Of a DNA stretch of 64,000 nucleotides, positions 18,172 through 28,333 are shown piece by piece. Made by a program: the position numbers and the translations under genes. The stretch comes from Variovorax paradoxus (GTDB lineage: Bacteria; Pseudomonadota; Gammaproteobacteria; Burkholderiales; Burkholderiaceae_C). Position 1 is the stretch's first letter; each line of letters opens with the position of its first letter. Where the stretch lies: assembly GCF_902712855.1 (NCBI RefSeq), contig NZ_LR743507.1, forward strand, positions 3,582,001 through 3,646,000, given 5' to 3'. The notes below the pieces were generated by a model. That model searched no databases, was not told where the DNA came from, and saw nothing but the letters and a program-made list of their open reading frames with translations.

Positions 18172-18287
18172 GCCCTCACCCCAGCCCTCTCCCGCGTGCG
18201 GGAGAGGGAGCAATACCCCGGAGCAACGCCAGTCCATAAACTGTCTTGTCCCCTCTCCCGCTTGCGGGAGAGGGCTAGGGTGAGGGC
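18172..18287. repeat. Head-to-head REP-like palindromes
   Basis: Two units flank about 40 bases. The first contains CCCTCTCCCGCGTGCGGGAG, a perfect hairpin preceded by CCCTCACCCCAG. The second, in opposite orientation, contains CTCTCCCGCTTGCGGGAGAG followed by CTAGGGTGAGGG. A related third copy sits at 24623-24662. This is the layout of paired extragenic palindromes. It lies between two convergent genes and could stabilise or end both transcripts. Confidence 0.75.
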
Positions 18288-18315
18288 TGCGCCCTCAACA
18301 AAGCACGTGCTCGAA

Positions 18316-19704
18316 TCAGCCCTGCACCCCCACGGCCGCCCCGCCCAGCGCCTTGTACAAAGTCATAGTCGCATTGAGCTGGTTCAACCGATTCAGCGCC
18401 AGCGACACCTCTGCCGCGCGGCGCCGGTCCTTCGCGTCGAGCACCGGCTGCAGTGCGGTCGCTCCCGCGCGGTAGCGCACTTCCGACAGCCGCTCCGCGC
18501 GCTGAGCCTCCTGCAGCGCCAGCACCAGCTTGTCGCTTTCGGCACGCAGTTGCGTGCGCGATGAGAGCGCGTTTTCCACTTCCGACAGCGCCGCATACAG
18601 CGATTGGCGGAAACCGAGCACCGCCTCTTCGTACTGCGACTGCGACACCGCCACGCTCAGCCGCGCGGTGTTCCATTGCAGAAACGGCAGCGCCAGCCCG
18701 GCGCCCAGCGTGCCTACCGGGTTCTTCAGCAGCTCGCCCAGCGCCGTGCTCGACGTGCCCAGCGAACCCGTCAGGCTCAGTGCGGGATAGAACCCGGTGC
18801 GCGTTGCGTCGACATTGGCCAGCGCACCGCGCAACCGCTGCTCGGCGGCGCGCAGGTCCGGGCGCCGGGCCAGCACGCTGGCGGGCACGCCGGCATCGAT
18901 CGCCGGCAGGTCGATGTCGGGCAGGCGTGCGGGTTCTGCGGCCATCTGCCCCGGTGGCCGGTCGAACAGGATCGCCAAGGCGTTGCGCGCTTCAACGCGT
19001 TGCTGCAGCAGCTGCGTGTGCGCGGCCTCCTGCGTCGCGAGGTTCTGTCCGGCCTGCGCCACGTCCAGCCCCGACACCGCGCCCGCCGCGTACTTCACGC
19101 GCACCAGCGCCAGGATGCGACGGCCGTCCTCGATGCCGGACTCGCTCAATGCGATGCGCTGGTTCAGGTAGCCCACCTGCCAATAGAGCCCGGCCGTGGT
19201 GCCGACCAGCGCCACCGCCGCGGCCTCCCGGTCGGATTCGGTGGCCTTCAGTTCCCAGTCGGCGGCGCTGCGCTGCGCCGCGAGCCGGCCCCACAGGTCG
19301 AGTTCGTAGCTCAGCGTGACCAGCGAGCTCGAGGCCGAACCGGCGACGCGGCCGCGCTTCAGGTCGTAGCTGCGGCTGGTGGCGGCCTGTCCGACCACGC
19401 CGGGCGTGAAGTTCGTGTTCGCGAGACCCGTCTGCAGTTGCGCGCGTTGCACGCGGATGGCCGCCGTGGCCAGGTTGCCGTTGGTGCGCAGGGCATCATC
19501 GACCAGCCGGTCGAGCTGCGGGTCGTTGAACGTTGTCCACCAGTTCGCGGGCAGCACCGCGGCCGCGCTGCCACCCTGGCTTTGCTGCCAGCCCTGCGGC
19601 ACCTCGAGCGGGTGCTGAGCCCGCTGCTCGGGCTGGAACAGCGTGCACCCGCCGAGCGCCAGCACGGCAGCCGCGGCGACGAAAGGAAAGCGCGCCCTAC
19701 TCAC
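18316..19704 (-). CDS. Outer membrane efflux lipoprotein, NodT/OprM family
   Basis: A 462-residue TolC-like lipoprotein. The signal sequence ends in the lipobox ALGGC near residue 20. Two OEP (outer membrane efflux protein) halves follow, with ALRTNGNLATAAIRVQRAQ in the first and LRGALANVDATRTGFYPALSLTGS in the second. The family forms the trimeric outer membrane channel of tripartite pumps. It overlaps the macB 3' end by eight bases, so it is the third gene of a macA-macB-OMF operon and presumably the dedicated exit duct. Confidence 0.9.
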   Translation of the reverse strand: MSRARFPFVAAAAVLALGGCTLFQPEQRAQHPLEVPQGWQQSQGGSAAAVLPANWWTTFNDPQLDRLVDDALRTNGNLATAAIRVQRAQLQTGLANTNFTPGVVGQAATSRSYDLKRGRVAGSASSSLVTLSYELDLWGRLAAQRSAADWELKATESDREAAAVALVGTTAGLYWQVGYLNQRIALSESGIEDGRRILALVRVKYAAGAVSGLDVAQAGQNLATQEAAHTQLLQQRVEARNALAILFDRPPGQMAAEPARLPDIDLPAIDAGVPASVLARRPDLRAAEQRLRGALANVDATRTGFYPALSLTGSLGTSSTALGELLKNPVGTLGAGLALPFLQWNTARLSVAVSQSQYEEAVLGFRQSLYAALSEVENALSSRTQLRAESDKLVLALQEAQRAERLSEVRYRAGATALQPVLDAKDRRRAAEVSLALNRLNQLNATMTLYKALGGAAVGVQG

Positions 19705-21703
19705 GCGCCAGCGCCTCGATCGGGTCCAGCCGCGCCGCGTTGCGCGCCGGCAGATAGCCGAACAGCACGCCGATCAGCGACGCGCACAGGAACGCGGACA
19801 CCACCGCGCCCATCGAAAAGATCATTTGCCATTGCTTGACGAAAAGCGAAAACAGAAAGCTGATGCCGTACGACAGCGTCACGCCGATCAGCCCGCCCAC
19901 CAGGCACACCAGCACCGCCTCGGTCAGGAACTGCTGCAGCACATCGCTCTGGCGGGCGCCCACCGCCATGCGAATGCCGATCTCGCGCGTGCGCTCGGTC
20001 ACCGACACCAGCATGATGTTCATCACGCCGATGCCGCCCACCACCAGCGAGATCACGGCGATGAGCGACAGCAGCAGCGTGAGCGACTGGCTCGTGCGCT
20101 CCGCCGTCTTCACGATGCTGTCCATGTTGAAGGTGAAGAAATCCTTGCTGCCGTGGCGCAAGGTGAGCAGCTTGACCACGCTGTCCTCGGCCGCCTTGGT
20201 CGGCTGGTCGTCGCGGATGCGAACTGTGAGGCTGTCGAAGTGCTGCTGCCCGAACAGCCGGCTCGCGCCGGTGCTGTAGGGCAGCCAGATGTTGAGCGAC
20301 TTGTTCTCGCCGAACATGCTCTTCTTGTCCTGCGACACGCCGATCACCGTGCACGGCAGGTTGCCCACCAGGATGATCTTGCCCACCGCCTCGGTGCCGT
20401 CGGGGAACAGCTTTCGCCGGGTGTTCTGGTCGATCACCACCACCTGGGACTGGTGACGCACGTCGCTCGCGGTGAAGGCCGCCCCGCTGGCCATCTGCAT
20501 GTCGCGAACGCGAAAGAAACTGTCGCTCACGCCGTTCACCGTGCCGTTGATGTCGACGCTGCGATAGCGCAGGCGAAGGCTGCGCGAGGTCGATGGCGTC
20601 ACGCTGTGCACGTAAGGCTGGGCGGCGATGGCGTCGAGATCGGAAGGCGTCAGCGTGCGGATGCTCGAGGCCTTGTCGTCGCCGAAGTCGCGGCCCGGGT
20701 ACACGTCGAGCGTGTTGGTGCCGATCGCCCGGATGTCGGACAGCACGAATCGCTTGGCACCCTCCCCGATGGCCACGATCGACACCACCGAGGTGATGCC
20801 GATGACGATGCCCAGCATGGTGAGCGCGGTACGCATGCGGTGCGACATCATCGAACGCCACGCCATGCGGAAGGCTTCGGCGAAGCGCGCCCAGCCGGTG
20901 CTGAAGCGCGCGATGCCGAGGCTGGGCCGGCTCAAGGTCGCGGGCGCGGCGGCGTGCTGCACACCCTGCGCGGGCGCCGGCACAGCCGCCACGCTCGGCA
21001 CGTTGGGCCGGTCTCCCACGATCACGCCGTCCGCGATCTCGATGATGCGTTCGGTGCAGCTCGCCACCTGCATGTCGTGCGTCACGATGATGACCGTGTG
21101 CCCCTGCGCATGCAGCTCGCGCAGGATGCCGATCACCTCCTGCCCGCTTCGGCTGTCGAGCGCGCCGGTGGGTTCATCGGCCAGGATCACCTGCCCGCCG
21201 TTCATGAGTGCGCGCGCGATGCTCACGCGCTGTTGCTGCCCGCCCGAGAGCTGGCTGGGCCGGTGCTCGGTGCGGTCGCCCAGGCCCAGCCGCGCGAGCA
21301 GCTGGCGCGCGCGCGCGTCGCGCGCCTCGCCGTCGGTGCCGGCGTAAACGGCAGGCACCTCGACATTGCCCGTGGCCGTCAGGTGCTGCATCAGGTGGTA
21401 GCGCTGGAAGATGAAGCCGAAGTGCTCGCGCCGCAGCTCGGCCAGCGCGTCGCTGTCGAGCGTGCCCACGTCGTGGCCCGACACGGTGTAGGTGCCCGTG
21501 CTCGGCCTGTCGAGGCAGCCGAGGATGTTCATCAGCGTCGACTTGCCCGAACCCGACGCACCGACGATCGCCAGCATCTCCCCGCTGCCGATGTCGAGGT
21601 CGACGTCCTTCAGCACCTGTACCTGCTGCTCGCCCGAGGGAAAGCTGCGGCCGATGCCGCGCAGCGACAGCAGCGGTTGCTTCGGTGGCACTGCCTGCGT
21701 CAT
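19697..21703 (-). CDS. macB: MacB-type ABC transporter, ATPase fused to FtsX-like permease
   Basis: A 668-residue protein. The N-terminal ATPase has Walker A GASGSGKS at residues 48-55, signature LSGGQQQRVSIARAL and Walker B VILADEPTGALD. A linker leads to four membrane segments: one near residue 290 and three near the C-terminus. Between them lies the large periplasmic MacB_PCD domain. The order matches E. coli MacB. Such pumps use mechanotransmission to expel macrolides, lipopeptides, haem precursors or toxins from the periplasm. The start at 21703 overlaps the macA stop (ATGA). Substrate is unknown. Confidence 0.92.
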   Translation of the reverse strand: MTQAVPPKQPLLSLRGIGRSFPSGEQQVQVLKDVDLDIGSGEMLAIVGASGSGKSTLMNILGCLDRPSTGTYTVSGHDVGTLDSDALAELRREHFGFIFQRYHLMQHLTATGNVEVPAVYAGTDGEARDARARQLLARLGLGDRTEHRPSQLSGGQQQRVSIARALMNGGQVILADEPTGALDSRSGQEVIGILRELHAQGHTVIIVTHDMQVASCTERIIEIADGVIVGDRPNVPSVAAVPAPAQGVQHAAAPATLSRPSLGIARFSTGWARFAEAFRMAWRSMMSHRMRTALTMLGIVIGITSVVSIVAIGEGAKRFVLSDIRAIGTNTLDVYPGRDFGDDKASSIRTLTPSDLDAIAAQPYVHSVTPSTSRSLRLRYRSVDINGTVNGVSDSFFRVRDMQMASGAAFTASDVRHQSQVVVIDQNTRRKLFPDGTEAVGKIILVGNLPCTVIGVSQDKKSMFGENKSLNIWLPYSTGASRLFGQQHFDSLTVRIRDDQPTKAAEDSVVKLLTLRHGSKDFFTFNMDSIVKTAERTSQSLTLLLSLIAVISLVVGGIGVMNIMLVSVTERTREIGIRMAVGARQSDVLQQFLTEAVLVCLVGGLIGVTLSYGISFLFSLFVKQWQMIFSMGAVVSAFLCASLIGVLFGYLPARNAARLDPIEALARE

Positions 21704-22863
21704 GAACGCTTGCCCCGCGGGCCGCCTTCGCCGTTGTCGTTGCGGTCGGGCGCCGTGGAAGGGTCGCCGGTGATGACGGTGTCGCCCTCCTTCAGTCCGT
21801 CGAGCACCTGCGCCTGGAAGTTGTTGCTGATGCCCACGCGCACCAGCCGCTTCTCGACGGTCTGGTCGGTTTTGAGCACGCGGACTTCCTGGCGTCCCTC
21901 CTTGTCGCGGGCGCCGAGCGCGGTCAGCGGCACGGTCAGCGCCTGCTTCGCCTCGCCGAGCAGGATCGCCACCTGCGCCGTCATGTCCACGCGCAGCATG
22001 CGGTCGGGGTTGGGCACATCGAACAGCGCGTTGAAGAACACCGCGTTGTTGATCTTCTCGGGCGACGGCTGCACCGCGCGCAGTGTGCCGTGGTAGCGCT
22101 TGTCGGGGTCGCCGAGGATGGTGAAGTACACCGGCTGACCCGGCTTCACGCGCACCACGTCGGCTTCGGACACCTGCGCCTTCACGGTCATGGTCGAGAG
22201 GTCGGCGAGCTTCATCAGCGTGGGCACCTGGAAGGCGGCCACCACGGTCTGGCCTTCGAGCGTGCTGATCGACACCACGTCGCCGTCGATGGGCGCGACG
22301 ATGCGCGTGTACGACAGGTTGGTCTGCGCCGATGCCACGGCCAGCTTCTGCTGGCGGATCTGCGCCTCGAGCGACACCGCGTCGGCACGCAGCGCACGCA
22401 GCTCGGCATCGGCGCTTTCCATGTCCTGCCTGGCTGCGGCATCCTGGGCGAGCATGTCCTGCTGCCGCGTCCACGTGAGCTGGGCCTGCTTCACGCGCAC
22501 CTCCTTCGCGAGCTTCTGCGCCTGCAGGTTGTCGAGCTTGGCCTGCTCCTGCGCGAGCGTGTTCTGCGAGATGACGGGATCGATCTCGGCCAGCCAGTCG
22601 CCCTTCTTCACGGTCTGGCCCAGCACGACCTTCAGCGACTTGAGCTGGCCGCTGACCTGTGCGCCCACCTCCACCTGCCTGAGGGCCTGCAACACGCCGG
22701 TGGCGAGCACGGCGTTCTCGAGGTCGGTGCGCTGCACCGTCGCGGTGAGGTAGTCGGTCTTCTTGGGCGGGCTGAGCCAGAACAGGGACAGCAGGCCCAG
22801 GGCCACCACGGCGACGGCGCCGTAGACGAGCTTGCGCGAGCGCCGCTTGGGGGAGTTTTGCAT
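21700..22863 (-). CDS. macA: MacA-type periplasmic adaptor (membrane fusion protein)
   Basis: A 387-residue HlyD/MacA-family protein. A single N-terminal membrane anchor (VYGAVAVVALGLLSLFWLS) is followed by a lipoyl/barrel-sandwich half, a long coiled hairpin (about residues 90-180, LDNLQAQKLAKEVRVKQAQ and following) and a beta-barrel (YFTILGDPDKRYHGTL). It joins MacB to the outer membrane channel. The ATG at 22863 directly precedes a basic stretch (QNSPKRRSRK) that orients the anchor; the in-frame start at 22899 adds residues with no family match. Operon promoter is expected in 22864-22996. Confidence 0.9.
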   Translation of the reverse strand: MQNSPKRRSRKLVYGAVAVVALGLLSLFWLSPPKKTDYLTATVQRTDLENAVLATGVLQALRQVEVGAQVSGQLKSLKVVLGQTVKKGDWLAEIDPVISQNTLAQEQAKLDNLQAQKLAKEVRVKQAQLTWTRQQDMLAQDAAARQDMESADAELRALRADAVSLEAQIRQQKLAVASAQTNLSYTRIVAPIDGDVVSISTLEGQTVVAAFQVPTLMKLADLSTMTVKAQVSEADVVRVKPGQPVYFTILGDPDKRYHGTLRAVQPSPEKINNAVFFNALFDVPNPDRMLRVDMTAQVAILLGEAKQALTVPLTALGARDKEGRQEVRVLKTDQTVEKRLVRVGISNNFQAQVLDGLKEGDTVITGDPSTAPDRNDNGEGGPRGKRS

Positions 22864-22996
22864 GCAATGAGGATGAAGTGAAACGCCGCCGGCGCACATG
22901 GCGCGCTGGCAGCTTCATCCTAGCGGCGGTTCCTGAAGGTCCCCTAAAGACGGGGCCCGCATCGGGGCATTGCTCCCCGATGCCCGCCTTCTCGTT

Positions 22997-23496
22997 TCAG
23001 CGCGCGCGGCGCGAGCGCAACAGCAGCGTGACCAGCATCAGCGACAGCACCACGAAGGCGATGAAGGACCAGTTCGCGAGCGTCAGGCCGAACAGCGACC
23101 AGTCGACCTTGGAGCAGTCGCCGCCGCCGCGGAAGATCATCGGCAGCGCACGCTTCAGCGGGAACGTCTCGATCATCCCGTAGAGGTCGCGACCGCAGGA
23201 CACCACTTCGGGCGGATACCACTGCAGCCAGCTCTGCGAGGCCGCCGTGTAGGCACCGCCCACGGCCGACACCAGGGCCAGCACGCCACCCGCGGCCTGC
23301 AGGCCCCGGTTGCGGAACATGCCGGCCAGGCCGGTGAACAGCGCCACCAGCACCAGCGCATACCGCTGCACGATGCACATGGGACACGGCTCGAGTCCGA
23401 CCACGTGCTGCAGGTAGAGCCCGAAGGCCAGCATGAGAACGCAGGCGAGGCAGATCAGCCCATACGCGCGGCGCGGCGCGCCGAAGTACCAATCGA

Positions 23497-23512
<16 letters not shown>
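22997..23512 (-). CDS. dsbB: Disulfide bond formation protein DsbB
   Basis: A 171-residue four-helix inner-membrane quinone reductase. The first redox pair is CPMC at residues 43-46. The second periplasmic loop carries C106 and C133. The remaining residues form hydrophobic helices, with GLEPCPMCIVQR the family signature. DsbB reoxidises DsbA using ubiquinone. Its start overlaps the cysA 3' end by 16 bases, an unusual operon linking thiol oxidation to sulfate import; dsbA is not in the window. Confidence 0.93.
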
Positions 23513-24594
<1,082 letters not shown>

Positions 24595-24622
24595 GGGATC
24601 TCTGCCTGTGTCTTCATCTGAT

Positions 24623-24662
24623 TACCCCCTCTCCCCCCGGGGGAGAGGGTCGGGGTGAGGGT
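24623..24662. repeat. REP-like palindrome between cysW and cysA
   Basis: CCCTCTCCCCCCGGGGGAGA forms a perfect hairpin and is followed by GGGTCGGGGTGAGGGT. The unit matches those at 18172-18287. Inside an operon such a hairpin commonly protects the upstream part of the message. Confidence 0.65.
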
Positions 24663-24684
24663 TCTCCCCCCACTCGACGCCTTC

Positions 24685-25578
24685 TCAAGCCGCCGTCGGT
24701 CGCTCGGGCGGCAATTCGGCAATCGCCTTCATCTCGCGCTCATGGCGCCACTCGATGACCGACTTGATCACCAGCGTCACCAGCGCGAGGATCGCCAGCA
24801 GCGACGCCACGGCGAACGCGGCCACCGACTGGTACTCGTTGTAGAGCACTTCCACGTGAAGCGGCATGGTGTTGGTCTGGCCGCGGATGTGGCCTGACAC
24901 CACCGACACCGCGCCGAACTCGCCCATGGCGCGCGCGTTGCACAGGATCACGCCGTACAGCAGCCCCCACTTGATGTTGGGCAGCGTCACGCGCCAGAAG
25001 GTCTGCCAGCCGGTCGCCCCCAGCACGATGGCGGCCTGTTCCTCGTCGGTGCCCTGCGCCTGCATCAGCGGAATGAGTTCGCGTGCGATGAAGGGGAAAG
25101 TCACGAACACGGTGGCCAGCACGATGCCGGGCACGGCGAAGATGATCTTGATGTCGTGCGCCGCGAGCCACGGGCCGATCCAGCCCTGCGCGCCGAACAC
25201 CAGCACGTAGATCAGGCCCGCGACCACCGGCGATACCGCGAACGGCAGGTCGATCAGCGTGGTGAGGAAGGCCTTGCCGCGGAACTCGAACTTGGCCACG
25301 GCCCAGGCCGCGGCCACGCCGAACACGAGGTTCAGCGGCACCGCGATGGCGGCCGTGATCAGCGTGAGACGAATGGCGCTCCAGGCGTCCGGCTCCTTCA
25401 GCGCATCGAGGTAAGCGGTGACGCCCTTGCGCAGTGCTTCTGTCGCCACGGCGGCCAGGGGCAACACGAGAAACAGGAACATGAACGCGAGCGCGAGCCC
25501 GATCAGCGTCCAGCGCACCCAGGGGGCTTCGGTGGTGCCGGCTTTTGCGCGGCGAACGGTCTTGGAAGGTGCGCTCAT
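24685..25578 (-). CDS. cysW: Sulfate ABC transporter permease CysW
   Basis: A 297-residue integral membrane permease with about six helices. The binding-protein-dependent transport signature (EAA loop) appears as EQAAIVLGATGWQTFWRVTLPNIKWGLLYG. ARAMGEFGAVSVVSGHIRGQTNT is the CysW-type segment. It pairs with CysT in the sulfate channel. One base separates it from cysT, so translation is probably coupled. Confidence 0.94.
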   Translation of the reverse strand: MSAPSKTVRRAKAGTTEAPWVRWTLIGLALAFMFLFLVLPLAAVATEALRKGVTAYLDALKEPDAWSAIRLTLITAAIAVPLNLVFGVAAAWAVAKFEFRGKAFLTTLIDLPFAVSPVVAGLIYVLVFGAQGWIGPWLAAHDIKIIFAVPGIVLATVFVTFPFIARELIPLMQAQGTDEEQAAIVLGATGWQTFWRVTLPNIKWGLLYGVILCNARAMGEFGAVSVVSGHIRGQTNTMPLHVEVLYNEYQSVAAFAVASLLAILALVTLVIKSVIEWRHEREMKAIAELPPERPTAA

Positions 25579-25579
25579 C

Positions 25580-26467
25580 TCAGCCTCCCGCCCTGCGGCG
25601 CTGCCAGGCTTGCAGGCCGTTGATGACCAGCAGCAGCACGAACGAGATCACCAGCATCACCAGCGCGACCGCGGTCGCACCCGCGTAGTCGTACTGCTCC
25701 AGTTTGCCGATGATGATGAGAGGCGTGATCTCCGAGATCATGGGCATGTTGCCGGCAATGAAGATCACCGAGCCGTACTCGCCGATGGCGCGTGCGAAGG
25801 CCATCGCGAAGCCGGTGAGCAACGCAGGCGCGATCGACGGGAAGATCACCTTGGTGAAGGTCTGGAACCGCGTCGCGCCCAGCGAGGTGGCGGCTTCCTC
25901 GAGTTCCTTTTCGGTGTCCTCGAGCACCGGCTGCACCGTGCGCACCACGAACGGCAGTCCGATGAAGATCAGCGCGATCACGATGCCGGCCGGCGTGAAA
26001 GCCAGCTTGATGCCGTGCGGCTCGAGCAGTTGGCCGATCCAGCCATTGCCTGCGAGCAACGCGGTCAGCGAGATGCCCGCCACGGCCGTGGGAAGCGCGA
26101 ACGGCAGGTCGACCAGCGCGTCGACGATGCGCTTGCCCGGGAACTTGTAGCGCACCAGCACCCAGGCCACCAGCAAGCCGAACACCGCGTTCACGATGGC
26201 CGCCAGCAGCGATGCGCCGAACGTCAGCCGGTACGAGGCCATCACGCGCGGCGCGGTCACAGCGACCCAGAACTGGTCCCAGGTCAGCGTGAAGGTCTTG
26301 AAGACCAGCGCCGACAGCGGAATCAGCACGATCAGGCTGAGATAGAGGATGGAGAAGCCGAGCGTGATGTGGAAACCGGGCAGCACGCGCTTGGCGCCCC
26401 CTGCCCGGTTGGCACGCGAAAAAGGCGCTCCCGCGGTTGGGAGCGCCGAAGAAGTCACACCACTCAT
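25580..26467 (-). CDS. cysT: Sulfate ABC transporter permease CysT (CysU)
   Basis: A 295-residue permease. The EAA loop reads ELEEAATSLGATRFQTFTKVIFPSIAPALLTG, and FARAIGEYGSVIFIAGNMP is the conserved CysT segment. About six to seven membrane helices are visible. The start at 26467 follows a 136-base gap from the binding-protein gene, and that gap contains a dispersed repeat rather than a promoter I can recognise. Confidence 0.94.
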   Translation of the reverse strand: MSGVTSSALPTAGAPFSRANRAGGAKRVLPGFHITLGFSILYLSLIVLIPLSALVFKTFTLTWDQFWVAVTAPRVMASYRLTFGASLLAAIVNAVFGLLVAWVLVRYKFPGKRIVDALVDLPFALPTAVAGISLTALLAGNGWIGQLLEPHGIKLAFTPAGIVIALIFIGLPFVVRTVQPVLEDTEKELEEAATSLGATRFQTFTKVIFPSIAPALLTGFAMAFARAIGEYGSVIFIAGNMPMISEITPLIIIGKLEQYDYAGATAVALVMLVISFVLLLVINGLQAWQRRRAGG

Positions 26468-26505
26468 GATGAGAACGGTCCGTTATTGATTCTCTGGCCG
26501 CTTCG

Positions 26506-26596
26506 TGGAACACCGCCGAACCGGCTTTGCCGGGCCGCAGGTGCTGGCCCCTGCAAGGGGGCAGGCGTTGCGACACGCAATGCGCGAAGACTGGGG
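26506..26596. repeat. Dispersed intergenic repeat, copy 1
   Basis: The core GAACCGGCTTTGCCGGGCCG is followed by GCAGGTGCTGGCCCCTGCAA and a C-run/G-run hairpin. About 90 bases are shared with copies at 28197-28293 (reverse), 42168-42259 and 47321-47418, and a short remnant is at 49621-49655. Two hairpins are predicted. It lies between sbp and cysT. I know this element only as a pattern from Comamonadaceae; its function is unknown. Confidence 0.7.
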
Positions 26597-26603
26597 GTGC
26601 GCT

Positions 26604-27620
26604 TCACTTCGCGCCGGGGGTGTACAGCTTGTCGAACTGGCCGCCATCGTTGAAGTGCACCTTCTGCGCTTCGCCCAGGCTGCCGAACAGTTCCTGCACC
26701 GTGAAGAGCTGCAGCGGCTTGAAGGTCGCGGCGTACTTCTTGAGCACCGTCTGCGAGCGCGGGCGCAGCGCATGCTTGGCAGCGATTTCCTGCGCCTCTT
26801 CGGAATACAGCCAGTCAAGGTAGGCCTTGGCGAGTTCGCCGGTGCCCTTCTTGTTGACGGTGCGTTCGACCACGGCCACCGGGTTCTCCGCCACGATGCT
26901 GATCGAGGGGTACACCGAATCGACCTTGCCGGTGCCGAATTCGCGGTCGATCGACACCACTTCCGATTCGAAGGTGATCAGCGCGTCGCCGATGTTGCGT
27001 TGCAGGAATGCGGTGGTGGCGTCGCGGCCGCCGCGTGCCAGCACGGGCACGTTCTTGAACAGCTTGCCGACGAACTCGGCAGCCTGCGCATCGGTGCCGC
27101 CCTTCTTCTTGATGTAGCCCCAGGCGGCCAGGTAGGCATAGCGGCCATTGCCGCCGGTCTTGGGGTTGACGATCACGACCTGCACGCCGGGCTTGATCAG
27201 GTCGTCCCAGTCCTTGATGCCCTTCGGGTTGCCGTTGCGCACCAGGAACAGCATGGTCGACGTGGTGGGCGATGCGTTCTCGGGGAATTTCTTGGGCCAG
27301 TCCTTGGCGACCACGCCGGCGTTGGCCAGGAAGTCGATGTCGGTCGAGGTGTTCATCGTGACCACGTCGGCATCGAGGCCGTCGGCCACCGAGCGCGCCT
27401 GGGCGCTGGAGCCGCCATGCGACTGGTCGATCTTGACGTCCTTGCCGGTCGCCTTCTTGTAGTGCGCCACGAAGGCCGCGTTGTAGTCCTTGTAGAACTC
27501 GCGGGCCACGTCGTACGAGGCGTTCAGCAGCGTCGTGCCCTGGGCGAAGGCGGTGCTGCCGGCGAGTGCGGAGGACGCCAGCGCGAGCACGGCGACGAAG
27601 GTCTTGATTCTGGAAGTCAT
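26604..27620 (-). CDS. Sulfate ABC transporter substrate-binding protein
   Basis: A 338-residue exported protein of the CysP/Sbp family. The signal peptide ends near STAFAQG. Signature segments are LLNASYDVAREFYKDYNAAF and IDQSHGGSSAQARSVADGLDADVV, followed by TKTGGNG-type NPKTGGNGRYAYLAAWGY. These line the oxyanion pocket of sulfate binding proteins. It heads the cysTWA operon and its ATG overlaps the stop of the small hydrolase gene (ATGA). A paralogue lies at 48102-49148 beside the sulfonate genes. Sulfate versus thiosulfate preference cannot be judged here. Confidence 0.93.
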   Translation of the reverse strand: MTSRIKTFVAVLALASSALAGSTAFAQGTTLLNASYDVAREFYKDYNAAFVAHYKKATGKDVKIDQSHGGSSAQARSVADGLDADVVTMNTSTDIDFLANAGVVAKDWPKKFPENASPTTSTMLFLVRNGNPKGIKDWDDLIKPGVQVVIVNPKTGGNGRYAYLAAWGYIKKKGGTDAQAAEFVGKLFKNVPVLARGGRDATTAFLQRNIGDALITFESEVVSIDREFGTGKVDSVYPSISIVAENPVAVVERTVNKKGTGELAKAYLDWLYSEEAQEIAAKHALRPRSQTVLKKYAATFKPLQLFTVQELFGSLGEAQKVHFNDGGQFDKLYTPGAK

Positions 27621-28192
27621 GTGATTGCCAAGTTTTCTGAAAATTCACGGCCCGCCGACCAGGCGGCGGGCTCGTCGGTCAACGATTGCAGCAGGGCCAG
27701 GCCGAGCGGCCAGTCTCCATGCCCCGAATCGATGTTGATGTGGCCCGCATTCTGCATGCGCACGAACTCGCTGCCCCAGGCGCGCGAATATGCACCCGCC
27801 AGGCGAATGGGGCAAAACGGATCGTTGCTGCTGGCCACCACGATGCTGCGATACGGCAGCGCCGCATAGGGCACGGGCGCGAAGTCGGACAGCACGGCGC
27901 GGCGCTCCGGGTCGGCAGGCGCCACCAGCAAGGCCCCCTGGATGCGCGCCGCCGCGGCGGGCGGCAGGTGCGCCGTGGCGATGCAGCCCAGGCTGTGCGC
28001 CGCGATGACCACCGGGCCGTCGCTCTGCATCACCAGCTTGGCCAGCGTGGAAACCCACGCTTCGCGCTTGGGCGAGGCCCAGTCGTCCTGCACCACGCGC
28101 GCCGCGCCCGGGATGCGCTCCTCCCACAGGCTCTGCCAATGGCCAGGCCCGGAGTCGCGCCAACCCGGCACGATGATGACGCGAGTGATCAT
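27617..28192 (-). CDS. RBBP9/YdeN-family alpha/beta hydrolase
   Basis: A 191-residue small serine hydrolase. IIVPGWRDSGPGHWQSLWE at the N-terminus is the family hallmark. The nucleophile lies in AAHSLGC (Ser67), and late Asp and His (SSNDPF, NAGHIN) complete a plausible triad. Substrate is unknown. It starts the sulfate transport operon, overlapping the binding-protein gene by ATGA; the link to sulfur uptake is an inference from position only. Confidence 0.85.
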   Translation of the reverse strand: MITRVIIVPGWRDSGPGHWQSLWEERIPGAARVVQDDWASPKREAWVSTLAKLVMQSDGPVVIAAHSLGCIATAHLPPAAAARIQGALLVAPADPERRAVLSDFAPVPYAALPYRSIVVASSNDPFCPIRLAGAYSRAWGSEFVRMQNAGHINIDSGHGDWPLGLALLQSLTDEPAAWSAGREFSENLAIT

Positions 28193-28196
28193 GGGC

Positions 28197-28293
28197 GCTC
28201 CCCCCGGCTTCGCGCGCTTGGTGCCGCTTCGCCGCCCCTCTCGCTGAAGACGACACCGGCGGCCCGGCATAGCCGGTTGCGCAGTGTGCCGCG
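28197..28293. repeat. Dispersed intergenic repeat, diverged reverse copy
   Basis: CGGCGGCCCGGCATAGCCGG is the reverse complement of the core of the repeat at 26506-26596, and TTGGTGCCGCTTCGCC matches its other end. It fills most of the 141-base gap between the hydrolase and peroxiredoxin genes. Confidence 0.5.
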
Positions 28294-28333
28294 AAGGATC
28301 GCCGGTGCTTTCACGCTTGCCGTTCCGCTCTTC